Assembly (NCBI RefSeq): GCF_023159225.1
Contig: NC_063167.1
Span: 4,266,234-4,330,233 of the forward strand
Origin: Perognathus longimembris pacificus
Taxonomy: Eukaryota > Chordata > Mammalia > Rodentia > Heteromyidae
Length of the DNA: 64,000 nucleotides
Direction: 5' to 3'
Shown here in pieces: positions 10,569-21,882 of this stretch (position 1 is the stretch's first letter; every line of letters starts with the position of its first letter). The notes beneath the pieces are model-generated. The model saw only the letters and a list, made by a program, of their open reading frames with translations. It searched no databases and had not been told where the DNA came from. Position numbers and translations under genes: made by a program.

Positions 10569-11160
10569 TTTTTAAGAATTTTTTTATTTTTATTATGCTC
10601 CAATAGTTGTACCAAAGAGTTGCCATTCACCAACACAGCTTCTGAATACAGTGCACCTTGATCAAGGTCACACCTTCCAACATTCTCACCCCCCTCCCAG
10701 CCCCCCTCCCCTCACTTTTAGTTTTTAGGTTATATACTGAATGACTTTGCCGTTTAGCGAAGCAATGTATGTATACAGCGCACCTTGATCTGTGTCATCA
10801 CTTCAATCCGCCCCCTCCCCCGCCGTTGACCTATCTCTTCCCTTACATTTCTCGGTTCTCTGGTATGGACAATGGGTTCTTGCTTGCTCTCTCTCCCTCC
10901 ACCCCATGTTCCCCTCCATTCTTCTGCTTCTCTCCCGTTGGCCTCACCCTCCCTTGCAAGTACCTATTTTGTTGGGCTTTGAGTTAGTCTTTTTAAAGAA
11001 TTATACTACTTATAATCTCCATAGAGTCTATTATATCTCATTTAATTCATTTGTAACCCCTTGGTTACCACTCCGTGTTTTTTCTTACAGATTTACTGAA
11101 AAAAAAAATAAGTTGACTTTAAAAGCATCTCCATCTTCCAAAAGCAAGACCAAGTTTTCT
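10569..11160 (-). mobile_element. Probable L1 3' end, antisense, pyrimidine-rich
   Basis: A poly-T start, a run of CCCCTCCC blocks and the phrase ATACAGTGCACCTTGATCAA (repeated as ATACAGCGCACCTTGATC near 10774) define the layout. Similar layouts occur at 24340-24700, 45014-45310 and 62290-62620, so these are copies of one family or related families. Assignment to L1 3' ends is inferred from the poly-A tail, the polypurine tract on the minus strand and the L1-like continuation of the 62-kb copy. Confidence 0.55.
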
Positions 11161-12514
11161 CTTTGACCCCCTTATATTCTTAAAAGTCCAAAGCTTTGTG
11201 TGCAGTTGGAAAAGATCTACACAGTGGATATATTTGGACAGGTATTGAATATAATAAAGTATATTTAAATATTTATATGTGGAATTATTTTTTTTATGGT
11301 GCTGTTCTTTAAATCATTGAATAAGGTCCCATCATTTCTCCAAAAGATATATGAGCACTGTCTTTTGGCATATAGATCATTTTTGCCTTTGAAAGGCACC
11401 CCAGCTTAAAAATGATTTCTGCAGATGATATTTCTCATACATTTGTTATCGCGGTGAGCATTATATCCTGCTGTCCTCCAGCGAGGCTTGGAGGAGTTCT
11501 CCTGAAAATAGCACTGCGTTTGGAGGAATCGGAGAGGAGGTGAGGAAGCCAGCCGACCAGGCTTGACTTTCCCGGCAGCTGGCCCAGGGAGCTGGAGGGC
11601 CTGGCTGGCCCTCATCCGACCCCACTCCATCTGCACTTCTGAAGGAGCTCGGGGCCAAGGACCTGCCTCTTCTCTCCTGCGGAGACTCTAGACTGTTCTG
11701 GGATGCTTATTTTCAACTTGTGCCTCCTAGGCGCCTCTCCTTCTTGTCAGGTTGAAGAGCTCTGCCCCCCCCCCTCTCTTCCTTCCTGAGAATGATCTAG
11801 ATCACAGCTATTTGTTTCTGAGATGCATTCCTAGAAAGGTCACGCTAGGCATGTCATGAGCTGACGGGGGCAGATTGTCACACCTCTCAGAGGGGCAGAT
11901 TGTCACGCCTCTCAGAGGAGGGCCTAGCCAGCCAGCTACATGGAAGCCTTCTGGTTCGTGGTGAAACCAAACACAAGCATAAACTCACACAATGTAACTA
12001 ACCCATTGTGGGAATGGGGCCCGTGTACCGTGGTTCTGAGCTTGCAGGAGGAAAGGTGGGTGGCCAGGTGCCAGTACTGTCCATGTCTCCAGACGCCTCG
12101 TGTTTGGGGTGATGGCATCCCTCATCTGGCTGAAGACCTGGGAGGGGAGGAGACCTGTACATCCATGGTCTGGCGGTCTAAGCTGGATGGTCACATTCTC
12201 TTTATGTCCTGGCCATGTTGGAAGCAATTGGTTATTTCCCAGTGTGACCTCCAAGGGGGACAACAGGAAAACCCCAGCAGAGACCCAAGGGCCATTCTGC
12301 AGGAGCTGGAAATAAACTTCCACTGTTGCTGGGACAGAGCTGATCTCCAGATAGATGCCGGCAGACATAGGCAGGTAGATGCTGGTAGATATGGGTATAT
12401 TCAGGGAGATACAGGGAGATACTGGCATATCCAGGGAGATATATGGAGATTATAACAAATAAATGGGCTTGCTGATTTGCTAATGCATGAGCAGTAGTTG
12501 CTCACAAATGGAAG
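11161..12514. other. Intron with a 25-bp duplication and a short GATA-like array
   Basis: 11200-11300 is AT-rich. A 25-bp unit (GGGGCAGATTGTCAC then CCTCTCAGA) is duplicated at 11867-11916. 12350-12450 holds loose GGGAGATACAGGGAGATA-type repeats. No gene is seen. Confidence 0.5.
11867..11916 (+). repeat. Two-copy 25-bp tandem duplication
   Basis: The copies at 11867-11891 and 11892-11916 differ at a single A/G position. Confidence 0.93.
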
Positions 12515-12993
12515 GATAGGGGAATGGAGGAGAAAAAGAGAGGAAAGAAGGGAGGGAGGGAAAGAGCACAGAGAGGGGAAGAAAGAAGAGGGTACAGGGA
12601 AGAGGAGAAGGGAGAGGAGAGGAGAGAAGAAATGAGAGACTAAAAGGACGCAGAGAAGGCAAGAGAGAAGAGAGGAGAGGGGGTGAGCGGCGAGAGGTGT
12701 GAAGAGCCAAGACGAGAGCAGAGGAAAAGAGAAAAGGAAGGAGGGAAGAGGAGAGGGGAGGAAGGGAGGGGGGAGGGAAGAAGGGAGGGGAAGAATAGGC
12801 AAGAAGAGAGAGAAGATGGGAGGAGAGGAGAGAGGGGAGGGGAGGGGAGAGGAAAGGAGAGGAGAGGAAAAGAGGAAGAGAAGAGAGAAGAAAGAAGAAG
12901 GGAGGGAAGAGAAGAGGCGGGGGAGGGAGGCCAGAGGAGAGAATGAAGAGGAAGGGGAAGAGAAGAGGAGAGAGGAGAGGAGAGAAGAAGAGG
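12515..12993 (+). repeat. Long GA-rich (polypurine) tract
   Basis: Nearly 480 bases of purine on the plus strand, built of GGAGAGGAGAGG, GGAAGGGAGGG and AAGAGAGAAG variants with only scattered pyrimidines. Ser/Leu/Pro and Glu/Arg/Gly-rich open frames over it are shadows. Confidence 0.95.
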
Positions 12994-14789
12994 CAACTCC
13001 TGTCTGATGTTGTGCCCACTAGCAGGGCGGAGGGTGGAGGGTGTGGCAGAGTTCAGTGTAGCTGGAGGAAATCAGTCTCGCCAGGCTCCATTGCACTAAC
13101 AGATTTTGGAGTGATTTATATGAAAACAGTTTAAAGCATTTACTAGCTGTAAGAACTAATTTCCAATAAATCACACAGGTTTCCCTTGGGAACCAGAAAT
13201 AAATGAGGGCAAAAGAAATTGCTCTGGGTTGTTGAGCAATAAAGAGATGGGTTCTAGATATCTTAAAATGATATTTAAATGGACAAAGTTGATTTAACTG
13301 TCTTTTTTTTTTCATGTCTGGGAGTAAGATTTAGGTCTACGGCATGTCGTTATGAGCAGGAATTACTCACTAGGAGATTTTCAGCATTTCACACACATAC
13401 CACTGAATGGCAATTTTAATATTTTAGTTTTAATCTTAAATTGTCATGGAAAGGCATTAATTGCTTGGTTCCCAGCAACGTCTATAAAAAATGTTTCTAG
13501 AAAAAAGTTCAAATTTGGTATGTGAGGCAGAAAGTTTTATTGTCTAATTTTGGTCATGAGTTTTCTAATGAAGACTCTTCAATGAAATACCTGTTTTCTT
13601 CTCAAGTTCAGGAGTTCTTGCACTGCATGTCCACTCTGGTCATCTAGCTATGTGCCGGACGTCTTGGAGACGAGGGGAGAAATAGAATATATAGAATGTT
13701 CTCCATCTATTTTATATATTTCTATATATTTTCTGTGTTTCCTGAGATCTAGAAGTGTCCATCTCCTGGACAAATTAAGCCATAAGTCACCCAGGGCTCT
13801 CTGACGCTGTCTGTGGGGGACAAGAATGGAGCCTAACTAGTGGGTGCTGACAAAGGTTCAGGAAGGAGGCAAGACAAAGAGTCAGGTGTCAAGAAACACA
13901 GGCTGGATGTGGCCACAGCCAGGAGAGAGTTCCTCCTCTGCGTGTGGATTGCGGGGACCAGAACTGGATCCAGGCAGGTGTTCGTGGTATCCCCAAAGGC
14001 AAGGAGATCCTGACCCCAACCAGCCAGGTTTGCAGAACCTAGAACCTGCTGGTCTTCTGGGACCAGAGACAGTGGGACAGACACGGGCAAGGTGTGTTAT
14101 GTTCTCACTGACTCCTTCATTTGCTTTCTCTTCCCAGCAAAGATCATTTCTGACTCCTTGGTTTTTTATTTGTGTGGGTGTATGGTTGTGAAGACAGATC
14201 TGAGAGGTTGGGAAGGCCTAGGCTCACGTAGCTCTGTCACTCCCCGTCCAAGCTAGCTTTCTTCTAGAACCCACCAAGAGGCAAGTGGCAGGTTTTCCAC
14301 AGGCTCCTTCTTCTTCTTGTCGCTTCTGCGTGGGGCCATCTTGCCTGATATTCACCGCTTCCTCCTTCCAGCCTCTGTCAGTCTCCTTCTCTGACCACTG
14401 TATTTGACATTAAAGCTCCCTCTTCCGTTCTTATCCTTTGAACCTTTCTCTCTCCAAAGCATTTGCTTCTGGTTGACAAAAGCTTTACTGTTTTCTTTCT
14501 CCCATTTGGTCTTCCTCTGTGTATCCCTCTTTTTATCTGAAGCCTGGGTAGTGTTTGGGGGACGGAGGGGTCACAGTCCAGAACTCCTAGCACAAAGCTG
14601 AGATGTGTGAGCATGGATACACTTCTGTTCCCGATCCGGGGGAGGCCGCCAGCCCTTCCACATCAAGTACCGCACAGGCTGTGGGGTTTTATGTAGGTGC
14701 CCTTGATAAGATTCAGGAGGCTTTCTTTTAGTCGAGCACTGATCATGAAAGTGCATGGACTTTCCCAAGTGATCATTCACTTCTTGTAT
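12994..14789. other. Intron; AT-rich non-repetitive block at 13080-13620
   Basis: 13080-13620 is AT-rich and non-repetitive (TATGAAAACAGTTTAAAGC, CCAATAAATCACACAGG, GGCATTAATTGCTTGG) and could hold conserved elements. 13620-14780 shows nothing recognisable. A short ATATTTCTATATATTTTC tract lies near 13710-13730. Confidence 0.35.
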
Positions 14790-16240
14790 TTTAGTTTGTT
14801 GACTGATGTGATGTGTTGCTTAGTGCATTTTCAGATGTTGAGCCAACCTTGAATTCCTGGTCATGGTTGGTAATTCATTTTATGTTACCGAATTTAGTTT
14901 GTCCTTCCTTTACTCCTTCCCTCTTCAACTTCCTCTTCTTCCTTGTCCTCCTCTTCCTCTGCTTTCTTCTCTCCCCACTCAGAATTGTACATTCATATTT
15001 ATGAGATGCATTGGTCAGTAATTTCCTTATGATGATGTCTTGTCTGATTTGGGTATCAGGGTAGCATTGGTGTCAAAAAGCGAGCTGAGAAACGTTACCT
15101 CCTTTGAACTTTTTGAGGAGAGCTGTAAGGGATTGATACTAATTTTTCTCTAACTGTTTTCTAGGAGTCTGTGGTGAAGCCATCTATCCTGGGATTTCTT
15201 TGTGGGTAGTTTTGCTTTTTTTAAATCATTAGTCAACCTGTACACATGTTATAGATATATTCGGACTGTGTTTCTTCTTGAGTCTGTTTATTTTTTAAAT
15301 TAAATTCTATTGTATGCATTTAAGGTGTGCAGCACTGTGTCATAAGATACACACAATAAAAGGTTATTGTGATGCACTGGGTTGACTTATCAGGTAATAT
15401 AGTTACCCAGAGGCAAGTTGTGTGTGCAGTAGACTCATTTCACATGAATCCCAGGTCCAGCCAAATTTGTCACTATAGTCTAGACTTTCTTTCTCTCTTT
15501 CTCTCTCCACTTTCTCATCCTATATTCTGCTATTTTATGTCCTCTGACGTATACCTTCCCATTTCCATTTCTCCCTCCTACCTGCCACCTCTGGTAACCA
15601 CCAATTTGTTCTCTATCTCTGTATATTTGAAATTTTTTTCTGGTTTGCACATATAAGTGAGACCATACAGCATTTATTTCACTCACTTAGCATACTGCAC
15701 CCCCCTAGTCTCACCCATATTGCATCAAGTGGCACCATCTTTATTTGACCCTTTAGGGCTAGATACAATGCCATTGTATATGTGTACCACAGTCTCTTTC
15801 TTTATTATTGAATATTTATGTAGTTTCCATGAACAATATTGCAATGGACATATTAGTGCTGATACGTTTGTGAGGTGGTTATTTCATTTCCCTTCAGGCA
15901 CATGTCCAAAAGAAAGATGTCTAGGTCACATGGGAGATCTTGAAAAACCTCAGTTCTTTTCCATAATGGCTGTTTATTTAGTTATTCATTGGGTACTATG
16001 TTCTGGAGGTATCTGTTAGATTAGTTGGTGTGCAGGTCTTTCTTCCTTTGTCAATAGTGTCAATATCTTCCTTTATCTACCTTTTTGTCTTAGCTATTAT
16101 TGTATTCAATAGTTCATTCTGTAGAATAGTAGCATCTACAAATACTGAAATTTTAAATTGTTCATCTGTCTGTCATTGTCTTTGTGTTTGGTGCTCTGTT
16201 ATTAGGTGCATACGTGTTTATAATTGTTATGTGCAGCATC
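14790..16240 (-). mobile_element. Antisense L1 ORF2 fragment interrupted by a second L1
   Basis: The plus-strand order of motifs matches antisense L1 ORF2: ATGTTGAGCCAACCTTGAAT, GGTATCAGGGTAGCATTGG, GTGGTGAAGCCATC, TTTCTTCTTGAGTCTG. After an inserted segment it resumes with TTGGTGCTCTGTTATTAGG and GTGCATACGTGTTTATAATT. The flanking parts are about 14790-15290 and 16020-16240. Both are heavily mutated with no intact frame. Confidence 0.75.
15290..16015 (-). mobile_element. L1 3' end nested inside the older L1
   Basis: Antisense L1 3' untranslated and terminal ORF2 motifs appear in order: TTTAAGGTGTGCAGCACTG, CCATTGTATATGTGTACCAC, AACAATATTGCAATGGACAT, CCATAATGGCTG. They interrupt ORF2-like sequence on both sides, so this copy inserted later. 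Confidence 0.7.
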
Positions 16241-16253
16241 CTTCTTTCTTTCT

Positions 16254-16457
16254 TTTTTTTTTTTTGCCAGTCCTGGGCCTTGGACTCAGGGCCTGAGCAC
16301 TGTCCCTGGCTTCTTTCCGCTCAAGGCTAGCACTCTGCCACTTGAGCCACAGCGCCGCTTCTGGCCGTTTTCTATATATGTGGTGCTGGGGAATCGAACC
16401 TAGGGCCTCGTGTATCCGAGGCAGGCACTCTTGCCACTAGGCTATATCCCCAGCCCC
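16254..16457 (-). mobile_element. IDL-Geo SINE, full length
   Basis: Poly-T at the left, then antisense Geo and IDL halves ending GCCACTAGGCTATATCCCCA (the antisense A-box region). The 13-bp target-site duplication CTTCTTTCTTTCT is at 16241-16253 and 16458-16470. It inserted beside the L1 block. Confidence 0.9.
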
Positions 16458-16470
16458 CTTCTTTCTTTCT

Positions 16471-16669
16471 AGTAACAGTCTGTAGTTTCTCTCCTCAAGG
16501 GGCTTTTAGTCTAATTGTGGAAGGGACGTGTTTACTTCAGAAGATTCCCCCTGGGTCACACACAGCAGTGCACCTGAGGGTGCTGGGTCAGAAGGCAGAT
16601 ACTGCAGAAGGATCTACATAAAGTTAATACAAGAAAAGAAGAACACCTCTTTCTTCCTGGTATGTTAGA
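16471..16669. other. Short intron stretch, nothing recognised
   Basis: Separates two SINEs; no other signal. Confidence 0.4.
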
Positions 16670-16892
16670 AACTCAGGCCAGGCCCCTATCATGCATGTAA
16701 TTCTAGCTACTCAGGAGGCTGAGATCTGAGGATCATGGTTTCAAGGTAGCCTGGGCAAAAAGTCTGTGAGACTCTTATTTCCAACTAGCCAGCCAAAAGC
16801 TGGAAGTGGAGTTGTGGTTCAAAGGATAGTATGTCAGCCTTAAGTAAGAAAGCCAAATGATTGTATGCAGTTCTGAGTTCAAGCCCAGTGCA
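16670..16892 (+). mobile_element. B1-dID SINE, sense
   Basis: The order is B1 head (TGCATGTAATTCTAGCTACT), CAGGAGGCTGAGATCTGAGG, then the ID-like half ending GAGTTCAAGCCCAGTG. The tail has become the CA microsatellite that follows. Confidence 0.85.
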
Positions 16893-16926
16893 CACACACA
16901 CAGACACACACACACACGCACACACT
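16890..16926. repeat. (CA)n microsatellite at a SINE tail
   Basis: CA units with one GA and one CG interruption, continuous with the SINE 3' end. Confidence 0.95.
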
Positions 16927-18364
16927 CCTGTGCACACATACGCCTACTCAAGAGGAACAACTGTCATTCCGTTGCTGTCTATCTCAGTAAAAATGTATGC
17001 AGCATGACAAAACACCCACCATGTCTTTCTAACCAGCATAATCACCAACCACTTACCTCCCACCTTTGAGCTAAGTTCTAACCTCTACTGGGTGGATCAG
17101 GGATCAACCCTGCTCCTCAGGGGGGAGGTGTCAGCATCCTGTCATCCACCCGTCTCCTGATTGCTGAGACCTTGCTTCGGGAGCTGCCCCGTCACTCCTC
17201 CTCGACGCCCTGGTTCTCTGTGGTCTGTGGAGATCTGCTTTCTTTTCCTCCATCTTTCTGAGATCAGGGCACTTTCCCATTTTTGGCAGAAGACTTCCCA
17301 AGGCCCAGTGTCTGCTCATCCCATGTCTAGGCACTCCCGGTGAGCTGCTCCCACATTCTGCTGCTAGCAAAACCAGGGTGACGACTAAGTGCCATGCCAT
17401 CTACCCTACATGAGGTGGCATGGCCCTCTCCTTCCAGGCTGGACGCCTCTCTCTCTGATGCTTGGTTCTCTGGCGGCCGACATCACACAGTATGATGTAC
17501 AACCCCAGGTACATCCTAGGCTTTTGCCCAACAGTGCTTTCTGGGCAAGCCAGCTGGACAGTACAGACGTCCATCCATTTTTCTAGGTCCACTTACTAGA
17601 GTACCAAAGCAAACCGGTTAGGCGTAGAGCAGTTGGTTGGTTCCCGTGTGTGCATTCATTCATCGGTAACTACGTAATCGCGGGCGTTGCGGAGAGTTCT
17701 ACAGTGACCTGGTTAGCGGGTGCGTGTGTGGGCACAAGCGTGTGCATGTCCTTTTGTCCTAGAGGACTGTGTGTCCCTGAGCATCCTGAGCTGGGGAGCA
17801 GTGTGCAGAACGGTCTCTGTCTATCTACCGCGTTCTGAGGCGAGGGAGGACGCACAGGGCAGGGTCTGGACTCTTGAGAGCCACTGCCGTTCCAGGGCAC
17901 AGCCCAGCCAGCCCGCAGGAGCAGCGGCCGCGTGGGGCCCTGGGACCGCGTGGGGCTGTCGCTCAGAGGGGAGACGCCGGCCTTGCTGGGCGTCCCGCTG
18001 GGGATGCAATGGCTCGGGCCTGCTTCCCAGCCCTGAAGGATGGGCGGACTCCCGGCAGATCCTGCCCAGGGGCATGTATTCGGGGCGGATAACTGCACTG
18101 GGCGAGCTGAGAACCAGAAGGGCGGGTTCTGATACCGCGGATGACCCCAGCCTGCTGGGATGCGTGCAGATCTCCCGTGTCCTATCCCTGGTTAGAGCAG
18201 CGCGCGGGGCCTTTGCATCGGTGGCTGCATCCTGAGCCCGTGGTTGGCCCTCTGCCCAGGGCCGGGCCATGGAGACACCATAGCGTAACCTGGACCAGCC
18301 ATGGCCCCCACGAAGCCTGCAGTGGAGAGGCAAGCCCCCATCTTCCATGTCCCCATATTCCAGC
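16927..18364. other. Intron, nothing recognised
   Basis: Mixed composition; 17880-18280 is GC-rich with scattered CpGs. Open frames of up to about 180 codons on both strands overlap each other and carry no domain. Confidence 0.4.
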
Positions 18365-18690
18365 ACTTTAAAAAAATAAAAAAGGAAGCTGTAGGGTAAT
18401 TACCCTTGTCCTTAATAATTGCATTAGTTTTCTTGATGAGCAGAGATGCTCCCGAGTCTGCGCTGTTAAAAAGAGGTTAGAATTAAGTTTCTCAACCTGC
18501 TGCCGGTGTGAGGAGGGTGTCTCCGTGCCAATTACCGTCTCCTTGATAGGTTTAGTCACTGTGTTAATTGCTCCTCAGCAAAACTGCCAAGTTTGTTGTT
18601 TTAGACTTTGGCTTTTAAAATATTGCCGATGTCATCTCAAATGCAAATTGTACTTGGTATCCGAGATAGCGCTTGATCTCTGAGCACTCC
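18365..18690. promoter_or_regulatory. Candidate conserved non-coding element with homeodomain and POU motifs
   Basis: An AT-rich island in GC-rich surroundings. It holds a 14-bp perfect palindrome AGGGTAATTACCCT (18393-18406) centred on the homeodomain core TAATTA, several further TAAT/ATTA cores and an octamer ATGCAAAT at 18641-18648. These features are typical of intronic enhancers of neural genes; enhancer function and conservation are inferred. Confidence 0.45.
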
Positions 18691-19128
18691 GGGGTTGATT
18701 CCTATCTGAGGTTGTGTGAGGAGGAGACGGCGTCTTGCCCTTGGCTTCTTAATTGCTTCTCTGATGGTGGTTCCAGAACCGGGAGGGGGAGGCAGCTGTC
18801 AGGCTGTTCCTTGGCGCTCTCTTTGAGGGAACCCAGCGCTCTGTCAGCAGCAATCTGTTAGAATTGGCCAGACTCGCGGATGGAGGGACGCAAGGCCCTC
18901 AGCTGGAGCACGCTGCCTGCCAATTCACAGGTCACCCCCGCGGGCGGGCGGGCGGGCACCGAGTCCCACCGTGGAAGCCCCTCTCTGCCTGTGAGGCCTT
19001 CTCTGTCCGCAGGGATTTCTGGGTCCTCAGAAATCCCGTTTTGGATTAGGAAACATGAGTAAAACGGATCAGAGAATTTTCACTTTCTAAGGCATTTTAT
19101 TTTTAATGTATGATTTAGAGAAACTTTG
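18691..19128. other. Intron, nothing recognised
   Basis: A (CGGG)4-like run occurs near 18939-18957; after 19040 the sequence is AT-rich. Confidence 0.4.
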
Positions 19129-19174
19129 AGTGTGTGTGTGTGTGCACGTGTGCGTGTGTGTGTGCGTGTGCGTG
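19129..19174. repeat. (TG)n microsatellite at a SINE tail
   Basis: TG units with CG interruptions leading into the SINE at 19175. Confidence 0.93.
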
Positions 19175-20028
19175 TTGGTACTAGGGCTTGAACTGAGGGC
19201 CTGGGCATTGTCTTTGAGCATTTTTTTCCTCAAGGCTAGTAGCACTCTGCCCCTTGAGCCACAGCACCACTTCTGGCTTTTCGGCTGGTGAATTGGACAT
19301 AAGGGCCTCGTGGACTTTTCTTCCTGGGCTGGCTTTGAACAGTAGACCCTCAGATCTCAGCCTCCTGAGTAGCTAGTGTAATGGCGTCTGAGGTGGGGGG
19401 GAATCCCCCATCCCTCCAAGAGCCCACCACTCAGAGACAGTCTCAAGATGGATTTATTGGAGACGTTCCAGATGGACTGGTTTCAGGTTCTAGAAAAACA
19501 CATAACACAATACAGGACAGTGGCACGGAGACTTACTTCCGAGGAGTTCCAAGTACCAACAAACCAATTCAGCTCCAATGGAGAGCTGAACTGGGATGCC
19601 ATGGGGACGAGAGACACAAGACTCGAACATGTGGCATGCCGTCATGGTGCCTGAGCTGGCCTGCCCCTCAATAGGGTCAGGTCAGGGGTCAGGGTCACAG
19701 GAAGCTCCCAGTTCCAAGCACTTGACAGACGGGTTCAGTGACCTATAGGCCATGTGCCCGCCCCTGTCTCTTGGGGTTCAGGAACACCCATCACCTGGGG
19801 ATGGGGCTTCCCTTCCTGTAGGAATCCAGGCACGCCCATCAAGAATTAGAGTGCGGGTTCAGGGTAGGGGGGGCACTATTGTTTACAAGGAGAGGGAATC
19901 TTCCTGGGCTTCCGAGCAGACGGGGCTGGGGAGATAGTGGAGATGGAGTCAGCGTCCGCCCTCCCCCTGGCCAGATCTGACCTCCCTCTTACACTAGGAT
20001 GACAGGCGTGAGCCACCAGGGCCTGGCT
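19175..20028 (-). mobile_element. B1-dID SINE split by an LTR insertion
   Basis: The ID half and most of B1 occupy 19175-19376, up to CTGAGTAGCTAG. The element resumes after the LTR at 19994-20028 with CTAGGATGACAGGCGTGAGC and GGGCCTGGCT. Joining the flanks restores the usual order, proving the nesting. Confidence 0.92.
19377..19993 (-). mobile_element. Solo LTR (ERV), 617 bp, nested in a SINE
   Basis: Termini are TGTAA and TTACA (5-bp inverted repeat, TG...CA rule), flanked by a 4-bp target duplication CTAG (19373-19376 and 19994-19997). TTTATT at 19453-19458 is AATAAA on the minus strand, about 76 bases from the LTR 3' end, so the transcription sense is minus. A stretch around 19780-19845 is shared with the LTR at 23316. 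No internal viral genes are present; it is a recombination relic. A 4-bp duplication suggests a class I (gammaretrovirus-like) ERV. Confidence 0.85.
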
Positions 20029-20437
20029 GAAATTTCTCGTTGTTTAAGCCAGCTAACATTTTCAGAAGAATGATGGGCTCTAACCTTCTTCTTAGTTCCT
20101 CAGTTGCTCACAGTTTTTTTACATTTGCTTTGGTGTTCTCTACATGGGCGTGTGCCCGAACTATTTGGAAACCGCTCTTAGACATGACACCCCAAATATT
20201 TGAATGCATATCCTGAGAGAGAACGTTCATGCACCACCCAATTCAGGGGTCAAAATTGGGAATATGGCCCCAGTACAAGGCAATTACCCAATCTGCTGAT
20301 TCTACTCCTGGCCCATTGAGCAATGTGCTCTCAAATCCAACCCAAACCCTCACATTCTCCTTAGTTTAGCTGTCTGCCTCTTTAATTCTTAATTTAGAAC
20401 AGTTCCTTGATCTTTCCTTGTCCTCTATGACCTTGAC
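20029..20437. other. Intron, nothing recognised
   Basis: Moderately AT-rich, non-repetitive. Confidence 0.4.
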
Positions 20438-20664
20438 TTTTTTTTTTTTTTTGAGTGCGTGTCCTGGAGCTCGAACTCAAGGATTGGGCACTGTTCTTGA
20501 GCTTTATCTGCTCAAAGCTGGCACTCTGTGACTGGGCCACAGCTCCACTTCTGGCTTTTGGGGGGTGGTTAATTGGAGATAACAGTCTCACGGGCTTTCC
20601 TGCCTGGGCTGGCTTTGAACCACGGTCCTCAGATCTCAGCTTCCTGAGCCACTGGAGCCTGGCT
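20438..20664 (-). mobile_element. B1-dID SINE
   Basis: Poly-T, GAGCTCGAACTCAAGGATT, CTGGGCTGGCTTTGAACC, and a shortened B1 head (CTGAGCCACTGGAGCCTGGC). Confidence 0.88.
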
Positions 20665-20889
20665 TGATCGTGACATTTTTGAAGCACAGGGCCGGGTGAC
20701 TTTGCAGATCGCCCCTCCATTTCATCCGTCTGGAGTTGGGATGTGTGCTTTTGTCTCAGCATGCCATGCTGGGAGAAGCAGGGAGTCCTGGTTAAGATGG
20801 AACTGCCACGTTTTTCTCGGATGCAAACCTGCTGTGCTCGCTCTTTGTCATCCACATTGTTTTGCAGGGAGACAGTTAAGGTTTACATA

Positions 20890-21080
20890 AATAGCCTTAT
20901 TTTTCGTTGCAACTTTTACCCGCTTAGTTTTGCTTCCATTGATAATTTTTATTGAATCAATTATTACCATGTTTGCCAGATGCTGGTTTCCTAAATTTAT
21001 GCGTTGTTTAGTACTTGAAGAGCTTTTGCTTTCTTACATTATTTATTTCTTCATTTATTTACTTACACCCCATATGGGTC
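20890..21080 (-). mobile_element. L1 fragment, antisense
   Basis: TTTTTATTGAATCAATTATT, ACCATGTTTGCCAGATGCTG and the following TTTCCTAAATTTATG match, from memory, a phrase common to 3' regions of L1M elements. Ends are uncertain. Confidence 0.5.
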
Positions 21081-21663
21081 CAGGGATTCCTGTATGTTCC
21101 TCAGTTCTGGCTGCTGTGTTGTTTTGACAAACCCGAGTCTTTTCTACAATGTTGCATTATCAAAAAAGGAAAAAAAAAAAAAGAAAACTTCAAACATACA
21201 GAAAATTAAAAGCTTTTTTCAGTGACCAGCCATCTATACCTAGCAACTAGGTTCCTTTTTTGAAATTTGTCTTTTAGAATTACCTTTAAGTAGTCGTAGA
21301 AAGGAGTTTCAGTTCCACACGTCAGCTTGGGAGGGCGGTGCCTCTTGAGCAGTCCACCCCTCCCCTCGCTCTCCCCTGTACCTTCTGAACTGGCATTCCT
21401 GAATAACACAAAACGGGGGGGTCGTTGTGATGATTGTACAGATGTGTGCAGCATGCTTGAATAAGTTCACCCCTTTGTCATGTCCCCATGCCCTTCCCTC
21501 CGGTCCCCCCACTTTTCCAACAGCGTGTGGCGGGTTCCCTAGTGCGTCTTCAGTCGTACACACGCAACACATACACTTCCCTCTTCCTGACCCTCCGTGT
21601 CCTCTCCCCTGCCCTCCCCCCACTGGCTGACCCCAACACTCCTCTTTCCATCCTCATGTCCAT

Positions 21664-21695
21664 CACCACCACCACCACCACCACCACCACCATCA
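21664..21695. repeat. (CCA)n microsatellite
   Basis: Ten or so CAC/CCA units ending CATCATCC. Confidence 0.95.
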
Positions 21696-21821
21696 TCCTC
21701 TTGGGTCTCCATCCCACGAGAAGAAAAAATAGGCAAGGACTGGCTTTGGAGTGGCTCGCGATGATCTCCGGCTCCACTCATTTTCCTGCAGGTGGCATAA
21801 CTTCATTTTTCCCCATTACAT

Positions 21822-21882
21822 TGTGTGTGTGTGTGTGTGTGTGTGTACGCGCGTGGGTGCACGCGTGCGTGCGTGCATGTGT
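21822..21882. repeat. (GT)n microsatellite with CG-containing end
   Basis: Pure GT for about 24 bases, then GTACGCGCGTGGGTGC and GCGTGCGTGCG. Confidence 0.93.

Noticed and set aside
19377..19993. Possible viral genes associated with the LTR
   Set aside because: The LTR is solo; no gag, pro, pol or env-like sequence lies next to it or to the other two LTRs.
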